Positions 32,601 through 45,400 of a stretch of 64,000 bases of DNA are shown here, piece after piece; positions within the stretch are counted from its first letter, which is position 1; the number at the start of each line of letters is the position of its first letter. The stretch comes from Paralichthys olivaceus (Eukaryota > Chordata > Actinopteri > Pleuronectiformes > Paralichthyidae), in contig NC_091107.1 in assembly GCF_024713975.1 (NCBI RefSeq), positions 13,567,501 through 13,631,500 on the forward strand, given 5' to 3'. The position numbers and the translations under genes are program-made. The notes under the pieces are model-generated. The model was not told the DNA's origin. It saw only the letters and a program-made list of their open reading frames with translations, and did no database searches.

Positions 32601-33376
32601 TGTTGTTCTACAGACTGCTGATAGTTTTTGGTACCCAAATGAGCCTCATACTCAAACTGTTGGCAGTTTGGTCAGCACACAATGTACTCATATCCCCTTT
32701 TGGGTGCGGAGCTACACTTGACATCTTTCCACATTCATTCTCTGTGAGACAGACCACAAGTTAGGGTCCTAGTTATAACATTTTTCATCCATCTACACAT
32801 TTCTATTTTGAATATAACAAAACACAAATAATATAATAAGAACTGGACACAGATCAGATTTTTTACTTGTTAGTAGGCTTTTAAATAAGTTATAAACTGA
32901 AGAAATAGTTCTAGTTATCACTACTTAGTTGGAGGCTACAATTAAGAAAAACAAAAGCCCCTATTTGGCAATATAATGGATTATATGAAGATATGACCTA
33001 ATGTTAAAGGTCAATTTAAGCGTTCCATAGATAATGACCTGACATTTGTCTTTTTTTGTAAAATGTCAGGTGTAATTGGTAATATGAGGTAAGAAAAAAT
33101 CCCCTAACATGGCATCTATTATTTAGACTAACCAAAGCAGATAAGTTTGAATGTGTGTGTTCAGAATCAGAATCTTCTTTATTGCCAAGTAAGTAACAGG
33201 TTACATACGAGGAATTTGACTTGGTGTTGGAAGGTGCATAGCGGTTGATAAAAAAATAAGTAAACAATACATTAAATACTCTAATGTTGTGATTATTATT
33301 AATATTATGGAAACCACTCATCAGATTTGGATATGTATTGTGTTTAAGTGGTAAGGGCTTTAGATTGTATCACACA

Positions 33377-33435
<59 letters not shown>

Positions 33436-36400
33436 TCTCGGCTAGGCCATTGGGAGCAATTTGGGGTTCAGTGTCTTCAAGCACACTTTGACATGTGGAC
33501 AGGAGTCACTGGGGACTGAACTGCCACCCCTGTGATCAATGCCTGACCTGCTATGTCCTGAGCCACGGCTGCCTCCAGGGAGATGGTCAATTTTGGCTTT
33601 AAGTAGGTCAGAGTCTCTGTAAAATAGAGGATTCATACTGGGATTACAGTGAATATCCAAGTTAAATGTCATGAAATCCATCAAAGAAGTTATTAAACTG
33701 ACAGTGGCACAAGATAAAAGGTCAGAGCATCACAAATATCACTGGGATGGGTCATCTTCAGAGGACCATAAACATGAATGCCAGATTTCAACACACTCTC
33801 GCCAGTTGATGACATACATTATATTTCTTGTTGAATCGACAGACTAAAAAAAACAAGTAACATGACAATCCCTAGTCCCTGCCAATATATATTTACTTAG
33901 CCACCCTGTGTGTTCAAATAAAATGACCCTTAGGACTCCATAACAGATTTCTTAACAGTTTTGGAAATACATTTATACTTTATAATTTGCATTGAAAATG
34001 TAAATATATGACTTTCTAAGGATCAAATAACTTCTAAGAGTCACTTTAAACATTAATCAATTCTTTCATTATCAATGACCTTGTGGAGAAAATTGATTCC
34101 ATTATATTATCTATAATTAATTTTAAATAAATTTTTGTTTTATTGTTTGTTTAACATTGACTGTTGTGAAGCACTTTATTAGTTGTGTTGTAATGTGCTA
34201 TACATATAATCTACTATAACTAAAATACATTTATAGAAATTATAATAATAATGATAATATAAAACTTCACCATCCTTAGCTGTTATTATATATGTCTTAT
34301 ATGTTTTCAGGAAATTGCAAACATATTTACAGAATAGATGGAGATTTACAGTAGCACACAAGATCAAACAGAAGCAGCCAATCATATTTTAGACCAATGA
34401 GGAGTTGAGGTCTATGCTCAAAGGCATTTTGGGAAGGGCGGAGCATTCCTTGTGCACTTCCACAAAGCTATTTTCTCCGGCCTGCAACTTTCAAATGAAA
34501 ATTTGTATAACAATTAGGCTACCACCACCCAATATGTCCTTAAGTAGTGTCACTTTGAAAACTTCTCTGTCCTACTTTCCATAAGCTAAAATTAGATGGG
34601 AATGTTTTTTTTCTAACCTTTTTTGAAGTAAAAACTCTCCTTTCCTGTTTTTCCTAATAGATCCCTCGTGGAGGACGACGACGCTCACATGAAAGTTGCT
34701 CTGGGCTATGGTGATATGGGCATCTCTGCTCACCTTCAGGCATCAAAGACTGGAAATACGCGGTTCTTCACAAGCAACACACACAGCTCAGTTGTTCTTC
34801 AGGTGAGAATTCAAACAGCCGGTGACAGTGACTTCTTAAGAAGTTAAAACAGTTATCGTCTAATTCAGATAAGTAAAGGAGGCTGCGTAAGTGTGTCAGA
34901 CTTGCCTGATTGTGATTTCTTTGCATCATTTTTGAAACAAAAAGCGTAGATAAAATTGAAGTAACCAAAACCAATTGGGTTTTTGTTCCATCTAATTTGA
35001 TTGAGTGAGGACAAATTAATATTATGATGTACTTCTCAACAACAAAAAAAGACTAAAAGCTTTAATAATCTGCACCTGCTTTGTTGTAGGTATTTCAAAC
35101 AGTCGAAAGTTCACAGCACCACAGTAACATAAGAACACCCTCCTGCTGAGGTGTAGGCACACTTTATATCTCACCTTGTTAATGCTAGCTGTGGAAGAAG
35201 AAAACAAGAAAATGGCTCCTATATAGCAGAGAACTGAATAATCTATCAAAATTATACCGCTATGGAGAAGCAGGCTGCTTCAGCATGTCACCACTTTGCA
35301 TATAGCTACTGTATGTTCACGCTGAAGTTATAGTGGAGTGCTTGCATTGCACTGTTTGTTGCTGCCACAGCAGTGTCTGCCCTTCATCATCAGCTTTCAT
35401 TAGAAATGATTGGCTGTTTGCTGCTTTTGCTGCTCATTAATCTTTGAGTGTGGGAGCACAGTAACGGGATGATAATGATTTTTCTAGGCCACTCCCTCAT
35501 AGTACAATCAGTCTTTGTTAGCTGGTGCATATAGAAGCAACCCACCCAGAAACGTCCCTATTGATAATAACAAAAGTTTTGCATCAGTTTTTTTTCGATG
35601 TGGTTGACGGAGAAAACAACAGTGGGGAAAGTTAAGTGTGAAGAATGTATGTGTAACCTTAAGAAGGAACATTCTCCAAGTGAGCCCATGTGAGAACACA
35701 GCAGGAGGTTATTAGGAGGATTCACCACAAGACAGTCAGTGTGTTGATGATGTTTTAAGTTCATGACAAAAATGCAACCAAAAGAAATACGTCCTGCCTC
35801 CTGTGTGCTTTGCCACCCCTCACCTGAATGCTCCGGAGATTATTTGGTTGTTGTGAATGCATCTGACCTGAGAATCTCCCGCTGCGTTCTTCATGTGTGA
35901 AAGGAACATTTCGGGAAAAGTCCAGAGCCCATCGTCCGGACATTTTCAGGAGTTCATGTCTAAAAATGGCTGTGAAAGCTCCACATGCTTGGATCTCACA
36001 TCTGACTGGCTATGGGGAAACAGTATTTTTGTGGGAAAAACACATTTTGAAACTATGAAGTGGCTAAAATGGCCTACTTCACTAGAATAAAATCATTTTA
36101 CATTTCAGTAATGCTCATCTCTTTATTTCTCCGCCTCTTTTAGGGATTTGACCAGCTGAGGATAGAGGGTTTGCTATGCGATGTTACGCTGGTGGCTGGC
36201 GACGGCGATGAAGCTTTCCCTGTACACCGCGCCATGATGGCCTCCTCCTCCGACTATTTCAAAGCCATGTTCACAGGTGAGTCCACAAGGCCTCACACTG
36301 ACCGGAGCAGTGGATTAGCTATTTTCCCAAAAGTGGTCAATACTGATATCTTATTTTCAGGTGGAATGTATTTTTTGTTGCCTTGACAGATGCCAGAAGA

Positions 36401-39400
36401 TTGACAGAAGATTTAATTTCCTTGTGTCTTCTTTCTGCTGCGCTGTATTCTTAAGTAAATATTAAAGTTTCCAGTGTGTCACGGAGATGAGACTGGTCAA
36501 TAAGTCACATTAACATTCAATTTAAATTCAATTAAAGTAAAAATGACCATGAACATCATGAATACATGACAATGACTTCACAAGGTTGGTTTTATAACAC
36601 GGATACCTCATCTTACGTATGACAATCACATTGGAATGCAAAACATAATTTAACTAAACTGGCTGTGCCAGATTAAAACTGGTAACTACTAGTAAAAGTA
36701 ACTTTTCTACTTTGATTGGACCATATATTAATCTGTAGCCACTTAAATTGAGGTTTATCTTTTATGTCCTGAGCTTTGAATTTACAACTCTCCTCATTTA
36801 CATTACAAGGTACATGTATAATGAGCAAAGGCAGTGAGTTTTACTTTTAGAATAGCTGACAGGGCTACTTTGGATCTCATTTTATGGCAGTTGTAGAAGT
36901 TTGGACATTTGACATTTAAAATATAAGATGAAGAAAGTTCTGCCATAAGAACAGAAGAGGAGCTTGTTAAAGTAGGAGGAAGAGGAAACTGTACTTGCAG
37001 TGAGGAATTTCTTGTTAGAGATAAGGAAGCTGTGTGAGCAGAGATGCTGAGCAAAGGTTTCTAAGACCTTATATCCTTTCTGAACAAGTCTTTTGACACA
37101 GGAACTATTTCACTGACATTAGTGCATAATGGCATATGCATCCAGAGGTAATGTAATTATTAACTTTTAGCTTAATTTGATTTGTTAATTCATGCAAAGG
37201 TTATTCTTTAAAAAATGTGTGTGGTTGCTGTGTTGTGTGCTCTGTCAGTCAAATAAGATTGAGTTGCACAACATCTAAGCATCAACTTTTATTTATCCCC
37301 TCCTCTCTCCTGATGCAGGTGGAATGAAGGAACAAGATTTAATGTGCATCAAGCTTCACGGAGTTAACCGAATAGGCCTGAAGAAGATCATCGACTTTAT
37401 CTACACAGCCAAGTTGTCACTCAACATGGAGAACCTGCAAGACACACTTGAGGCAGCCAGTTTCTTACAAATCCTTCCTGTACTGGACTTCTGCAAAGTC
37501 TTTCTAATATCTGGGGTAAGGAAGCAGAAGCACAAGCCACAGCAGCTCAGATTTCCTCTAGTCTCCACCAGTTGTAAATAAGCTGTTGTTCTCGGGTGTA
37601 ACTCACAACTCACTGTTGTTGAGCATGCTTAAAGTTCATTGACTGAAATAAAGGATTTTAGGATTTCAAGCCCGATTTAAAATTCAGTGGTTTAATCTTT
37701 TGTATTTAAGCTGCTCTAGATGTGATGGAAATCGTTTGAGCTGATGGAGGAAGTTTTCAGGAGACCTCAGATGTCTTGCACAGAAAATGCATTTATTAAA
37801 GCATGATACATCAAGGAGAAAAGCAACAAGCAGTACAAGTTAACAACTGTAATGCCATACAGCTCAAAAGAATCCTCCTATTAGCATATATCTGATATAC
37901 TGACATGTTGGAGTTTATTCTTCATAAAACCACCTTAGATCCTGTTGGTTACCTCAACATAATTCATGTTGACCACTGTCACATTGCACATTTTATGTAA
38001 CACTTCCGTTTTTTTAGTGCAAGACTCCTTTCTCTCCTGACCCTGATGGTCATAATGCCGCAACTGTCTCTGTTATGATATAATTCAGGGTCCGGATGAT
38101 GACCTTGGTTGCCACGGTAACGGTTGGCAAGCTGGATTTCTTATCTGCCTTCTTCGTCCGTTTTCAGTGCAATGTTGAAACCGGAGACAGACACTGAACC
38201 CTGGTTTATGATAAGTGACCCACGAGTGAACCATGGACATGGAAAAATTCCCTCAGACTAGAAGTCATGTGACAGTGTGTGTGTGAGTTAGAAGGGGCGA
38301 GTAAATTCTGATAGGTTACACACCAGGAGCCACAGGTTCAGGGCTTGGAAAACACTTGTATAACATAAATAGAAGCAGTCATTTTATAATCATAAAAAAT
38401 TTTGGATCCCCTCAATCAATTATTGTAGTTTCTGGCATGTTCAATATTTGCTTTACTATTTTTTTCCCAAATATATATACTAATAAGTTTTTACTTCTGA
38501 GTAAACAACTAAAATACAAGTTAAAACAAATTAGTGTGGATGCAAGTTAGAGCTTTGACTGTTTTTACTGTTTTTTATGCCTCCGCACTGGCAACAGCCA
38601 GTGGCCAGAGGTAATGTTTTCGGGTTGTCCTATTCCTCCAAACAGGACATCTCAAGAATACCTTGAGTGAATTTATTTATTTATTTTATAGGAATAGGAC
38701 AGTTAATGAAATTTGGCAGAAACTTTCACATATAATGGATAGGGAATTTCATTACATCCTTCACAATTCACTCAGACTCATTGATTAACTGATTAGATTT
38801 CAGTGGTTAGAGGTCAGAGTTCCCTCAAAAACATGTTTTTGGCCCCTTGAATGTGATATCTCAAGACTGCTTGAGGGAATTTCTTCAACTTTTGATCACT
38901 TGTACTAAGATTTTCCGATAAAGTGATTACATTTCAGTGGTCAGAGGTCAAAGGTCACAGTAACATTATATGAATTTGGAAACTGCACTGCTTGGTGGAG
39001 GCATACAACTGCAGTGTGGTAATATATAGTTATTAAATCATTTCTAGAGCCAAATTGATGATTTTAAAGGATTGACTTCTCCTGCCAACTGTCTAAACAA
39101 TAAAAGGTATTATTATCATTTTGCAATGATATAAAACACACATCAAATCATCTTTTAAAATCCACGCTTACCATTAGAGCGGATGTTCATTTGTCTCATA
39201 TTGCGTCAAAGCTAAATTACTATTCACTATTTTGTAATTAGGAATAATTTTTTCCAAGGAGATGAGTTTCTGGATACAAGATGGGGAGATCCAGTAACTC
39301 GTATTTTTAAATGACTTCTCGATGTCAGTTAGTAGCTTTCTGAGATTTTCATTTCATCTTCCTTGCAGGTTTCTCTAGACAACTGCGTAGAAGTGGGCCG

Positions 39401-42400
39401 CATTGCCAACACATACAACCTCACAGAGGTGGACAAATATGTCAATAACTTCATCTTGAAGAACTTCCCCTCACTGCTGGGCACAGGAGAGTTTGTGAAG
39501 CTGCCATTTGAGAGACTGGCTTTTGTACTGTCCAGTAACAGCTTGAAACACTGCACTGAATTGGACCTGTTCAAGGCTGCCTGCCGCTGGCTACGCTACG
39601 AAGACAGTCGTATGGACTATGCCCCAAAGCTCATGAAGAATATTCGCTTTCCCCTAATGAACCCACAGGAGCTCATCAATCACGTGCAGACAGTGGACTT
39701 TATGCGCACGGACAACACCTGTGTTAACCTTCTCCTGGAAGCTAGCAACTACCAAATGATGCCCTACATGCAGCCAGTTATGCAGTCAGAACGGACAGCC
39801 ATCCGCTCGGACAGTGCCCACCTGGTTACCTTGGGTGGTGTTCTGCGCCAGCAGCTAGTTGTGAGTAAGGAGCTGCGTCTGTTTGATGAGAAGGCTCATG
39901 AGTGGAAGGCACTTGCACCCATGGACGCACCCCGCTACCAACATGGCATTGCTGTCATCGGCAACTTTCTCTATGTGGTGGGGGGCCAAAGCAACTACGA
40001 CACCAAAGGCAAAACAGCAGTGGACACCGTGTTCCGATATGACCCTCGCTACAACAAATGGATGCAGGTGGCTTGCCTTAATGAGAAACGTACTTTCTTC
40101 CACCTCAGTGCACTCAAGGGACACCTCTATGCTGTTGGTGGAAGGAATGCTGCAGGGGAGCTTGGTGAGTTTATTTACCTGCTTGTTTGTTTTATCTGTA
40201 CTTTTAAGTAACAGCTAAAACTTTAATTAATATTTAATGAGATTACACAATTTAATTATCAAGGGAAGAAGTGAGGGAATTGTGCAGTTTAATAAGGCTG
40301 CAAGCGTACTAACGTTGGTAATCAAGTGTTGTGTCTACACTTGATTTTCTGTTTCAACACATCACATTTTCTTGTCTGAGAGGATGTGCGTATGATCTCA
40401 AAATATACGTCAAATAAATTCAATACAGGTGCAGCTCAAAACATACATAATCCTGTGAGAAAAAACAATTTGCATCTGTTGAAATGTACCGAAACGAATT
40501 TGCAAACAGACAAACTGAAGGAAAATAAACACTTAGATGTGTATTGCGGATATTTTCTTTCCATTAGTCTGAAAGAAATACTTTTCCTTGTTGTGTTTCA
40601 TCTTAATGTTCATATGGGTCTGGGTTTTTTTGCACTTGTGAGGTGCAGTTTAGGGTTATTTATTTTGTAATTTTACCTTTTTTCATGGTTTAAATACTCA
40701 AAACTTTCTCAAGTAAACAGCTCAATTAATCACGATATTTATAACTGTTCTTGGTGGTTCGGCTGTTGAATGTTGGTGAGTAACCAATGTGGAATCTCTG
40801 TACCCGTAACTGTGGACCACAGAGAGGTGCCACCCAATACTTAAATTCAGCTCTGTGACTGCAGTGGACAGAGTGAGGCCACTGTGTGAGCAGTCGTCTC
40901 TTCTGGGTTATAATTAGACCGAAAAGCACAGCCTCAGTTCGCTGCCTCTCTACACAACTGACTTTTACTGCTTCACGTTCCACTGCTCCTTTACTGCATG
41001 TGGTTTATCCTTCATGTTTTTCTGGATGTACCCATCCACTGCTTAATATTTGTTTTTGGGTCATACGGGTGTGGCTTTATTGTTACAGCTACAATGCTGT
41101 TATTATACACAAAAAAAGAAAAAAATGGGATTAACAGGAGCAGATTTTCATCCCAACAGGTATACTGTGCAATGTTTTACATAGAAAGCTTTTGTGCAGA
41201 TTCTATATCTTAAAATGATAAATACATAAGGGTCTCATTTTAAGATTTCTTGGAGCTGCAATGCATAAGTAATGTTAGTTATCTTACTGGTTTGTCAAAT
41301 TATATATTTTTTTAACCTGTTGACATTGTATAGGTCTTTACAAAAATTATTACAGCAACGTTGTCTGTCTTCACATGGTAATTTGATAATTTTTCAAGAT
41401 TTTTAGTTTTGTAAATGTTATTCTACATAATGCACTCTAAACTTGTTTTAATGGTTGTTTATGCTAACCTAAGCAAAATGTGTAGATCAGCAAAAATCTT
41501 GTGATGAAGCTTTAGTCTTCAAACAAAACAAAAATTTTTTGCACAGTGTTTTGTCCACTTTTGTTAATAATCTGGATATTGGTACCAATCAGATCATTCA
41601 CGGCATCATTCAATCTTGTTACACATCGCCATGTTGGTGTAACTGGTTCTAAAAACAGAACCAGTTACACTGATGTAGGACAGAAAATAATGCCACAGAG
41701 CGACCAATGCCAGATATCATCAGCTCCCAGCTTGTGTGCCATTAATTTATGGTGCACAGCCTGCAGAAAGAGAAACTCCAGCTAATTAGGAACGTGACCT
41801 TTTCATCTGATCATAGGAATATCTGATTAATTCTGACTGAGTGAAAAAGAGGTTCAATTTAAATCAGCGTACCCGTAAATTAAATTACTTAAAACGTCAG
41901 TCTCTTCTCTTAAAGTAGCAACAGTCAGAGTTAATTTCTGTGTCAAACTATCATTTATTTATTGAGGATTTTTAATCATGATGCATTCCTTTTTACAGTC
42001 CAACCCCACTCTGAATTCATTCAGTTAAACTGTTGTGTTTTAGATCTGCTAAATACAGTCATTGTTTTCTGATATGTTTGCACAACTTCCTCTGAGCGGC
42101 TTCAAAACATTGTGCATCACTCAGATTGCTTTTGATGATAGCTGTTGAGCAGGCAGAGGGAGGTGTTCACTCATTTTTTCCACTGAGATTTTACTCAGCC
42201 CGCCCAGAGAGGGCTCACACTTTGTAGTAGTCTTGAGCGCACTGCTGTTTATAGAACCAGTGTTTTATCATTTTACGAGTCATTGATTTAAACCAAAGTA
42301 TTTAATAAATGCAAACATTTAAAGGTCCAGTGTGTAAGATTTAGGTGAAAGAGATCTATTGGCAGAAATTGAATATCAAATAATCCTAGTGATGTTTTCA

Positions 42401-45400
42401 CTAGAGTGTTTCATCTAAATTGAATAAATTGTTGATATCTTTACCCTAACCCTTTATATTTAAATACTTTTTATTTACATCGGGAGTGGGTCCTCTTTAC
42501 GGAGGCTGCCGTGTTTTTTACAGTAGCCAAAACTGGACAAACTAAACACCTTTTAAGTTTTTATGACAACTGAAGGGTACCATAGGTTCTTTTTCCTGTT
42601 TGGAAGGAGAGGGTGAGGTGAAGAGTATTCAGCTGCAACATGCAACTTCACCACTAGATGTAACTATATTCTACAGATTGAACCTTTAATGTCTGAAATA
42701 TTTTTTGTGTTTCAGCCATCATTGATTGTGACATACATCCAAAAGCATGGTGTCTCTTTTATCCTGTTTTATGCTAATGACCATGACTTCCCTCCCTCTG
42801 CAAGGAAGATAACAAGAAGATAACTTATATGTTGTAAGATGTAAACTTGTGCTCTTTGTGTTTGACGATTGCATTTGATGATTGCATTTGATGCAAAGGC
42901 AAAAAAGTCCAAAACACAAGTTGTTGAAATCTATACTGACTCCGGCTGATTGTCCAAGTTGGTCTGCGCCCAGTCAAAACCTGTTTCTAACTAGAATGGC
43001 ACAGTAGAACATCTACCTCCACAATGGCTGATCAGCCATCACATAAAAATAAAAAAATTCATTCACAATATCCAGACTATTCACAATAGCAGTACAAACA
43101 TCAGAAAATGTGGAAAGACCCCCTTCTCTTATTACATCCCTTTCTCTGGCAAGGTTGAAAAAACTCCTTAATTGAATCTGCCCCAGAAGTTAATGGGTTC
43201 CTCCTTGGCCGTTACCCCACCCTTCCACCAAGTTTCAATAAAATGAGCTTTATGGTTTTTGCTAAATCCTGCTAACAGACAGACATAAATGAAAACATTA
43301 GACAGTGACTCCACATGTTAACAAACCCTGGCTGCTTGGTGAGGGGCCACTAGGCCACATTTCGCTAACCGACAAGCATCGCTTATGAATCCCAGTGTCC
43401 TTAACCCTGGTTCTCACAGATATAATGAAACCACCCTCAGGGACGTTAAAATAAAGGATCTTACAATCTCCCAATTTCCTGAGCAGTCGGTGCATTCAGT
43501 GCTGGTGGGGTTTTGGGAATGTGTACTCTGTATTTTAAATCCGCATTTTAGCTCCCACGCTGAGACCCTCCAAGGCCTCATTTGCTGCTGTTTGTCCTCC
43601 TTAGTTGTGTCTTGACCTACTTTCTACTAATACGTTCTTTTTTTTTTTTTTCTTCTTTATCCTCAAGCTACTGTGGAGTGCTACAACCCAAGGACAAATG
43701 AATGGACATACGTTGCCAAAATGAATGAGCCACATTATGGTCATGCTGGGACAGTGTATGGTGGATATATGTATATTTCAGGTAAGTGGCTCCAGGGAGC
43801 TTAAGTAAGTTGTACTCAACCCAAATAACAACGGATGTATAATGCTGTGGGAATGTGTAGTTTAAAAATCGGTTTCATGCCTTTGAGTGATAATTGGAAT
43901 TAGTTTCTGTTTATTGCAGTTTCCAATTAGATTATTTTTTTCTTCTGTACTGACGTATTTCATGGCAATAAACAGCTGATTACATATTATTTCATTCAAG
44001 GCCATAAAATCTACTCGTCGTTACCTCATCTGAAACCTTTCCTCCGAGATCCACTGAATGTATCATGCATTGCCATGAGTCATAGACAGAGGGCTGTGTG
44101 AGCGTCTGTTCATGTTCAATGGAAATTTTCAAACTGAATTTTTTTTTACAGAATTCAGTTTATGAATGATACATTAAAGGGATAGTTCACCGAAAAATGA
44201 AAATTCAATCATCATCTACTCACCCCTATGCCGATGGAGGGGTGGGTGAAGTGTTTGAGTCCATAAAACAGTTCTGGAGTCTCAGTGGTAAACTTTGTTG
44301 CAGCCGAATTCAATACAATTGAAGTAACCAGCGACCTATACTTCAGACATAATAAAACCACAGAAAAAACAGGACATGCTACATACTGCTCCATTGATAT
44401 AGTGGTGAGTAGATAATGAGTTGATTTTCATTTTTCTGTGAACTGTCCCTTTAAAGGACTGTCATGAGTCATGTGTGAGTTGGCCACAAAAAAAACACAA
44501 GTCAATATTAAAATAATTTTTTCATGTTTTATGCTGTTACAATTTTCAATAAATGATGTATGTCAGTAATAACAGGGTTTCTTAAAACGTAATGATGTAA
44601 ATTGGAGGCTATAAAAAGTTTTAACTACATAAAAAATATTACGTGCTCGGTTGGGAGAGGTTCGGGAGAAACCCGCATTTTGATAATGATAGGAATTTGT
44701 CTTTCACACTTAAAGACTATTGATCAAACAATTCCTCACACACTTGATTCATCCGTGATGAGCACTCATTTGAAGATAATGCATGTTTGTGTCAGTGCTC
44801 TGATAAGAGCATGGAGACTGACACTTTCACCAGCCAATACTTACTGTTTTAGGTGTCACCTCAGTACTCGTTGACTTCATAGGATTGAAAACAAATCCTG
44901 CATTATGGAGATGAGCCCTAGTTTCTCACTGTGACTAATCCAGAGTGATGCTACAATGAAGGGGAGGAGTGGAGGTGGAGGGGAAATTGGGGAAGGATGG
45001 AGCAAAGTAGAGGACGGAAACCTGTGTAGGAGGTGTAACACGGCGGAGCCTGTGTTAATCCCTACTGGCCGTGGGTACCGCCATCATTCTGCAACACATA
45101 AACATGAAAATGGGAGTCACAGGAGTTTTTTCCTAAATGTATATTCTAGTTTGAAGGAGATCTGGAATTATGTGGTTAGTAATCTCTCAATATACAACGT
45201 ATAGGTTCTTGAGTTTCACCACTGAAAAGCACCGGTTCAACATAAGATCTAAAATCTGTGAGCATATTTCACCAAAGAAATAAACATTAGCTCTTTCAAT
45301 AGTGGGACGAGTAAAAATGGCCATGTCCAAATTTCAAACAACATGAGCATGATGATGCATCCATGAAATGAATATTTAAAGAAGTGTTATATTGGCAGTG

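Larger units (their letters stand above)
21026..34660 (+). other. long klhl13 intron, no coding exon recognised
   Basis: About 13.6 kb downstream of first exon B. It is AT-rich, with only short non-conserved open frames. It contains a 26-kb-region element with an (ATCC)n tail, a 13-bp minisatellite near 29185, a CA tract near 33371 and LINE-like fragments near 33164 and 34168 (listed separately). Conserved enhancers may exist but cannot be told from one sequence. Confidence 0.7.
40165..43667 (+). other. klhl13 intron between kelch exons
   Basis: 3.5 kb with GTGAGT donor and a long T-rich acceptor (TTTTTTTTTTTT at about 43639, AG at 43666-43667). It contains a family-B MITE at 42319, an 'ACTAGAATGG' copy at 42990 and an inverted repeat at 41637. 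No coding exon recognised. Confidence 0.8.
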
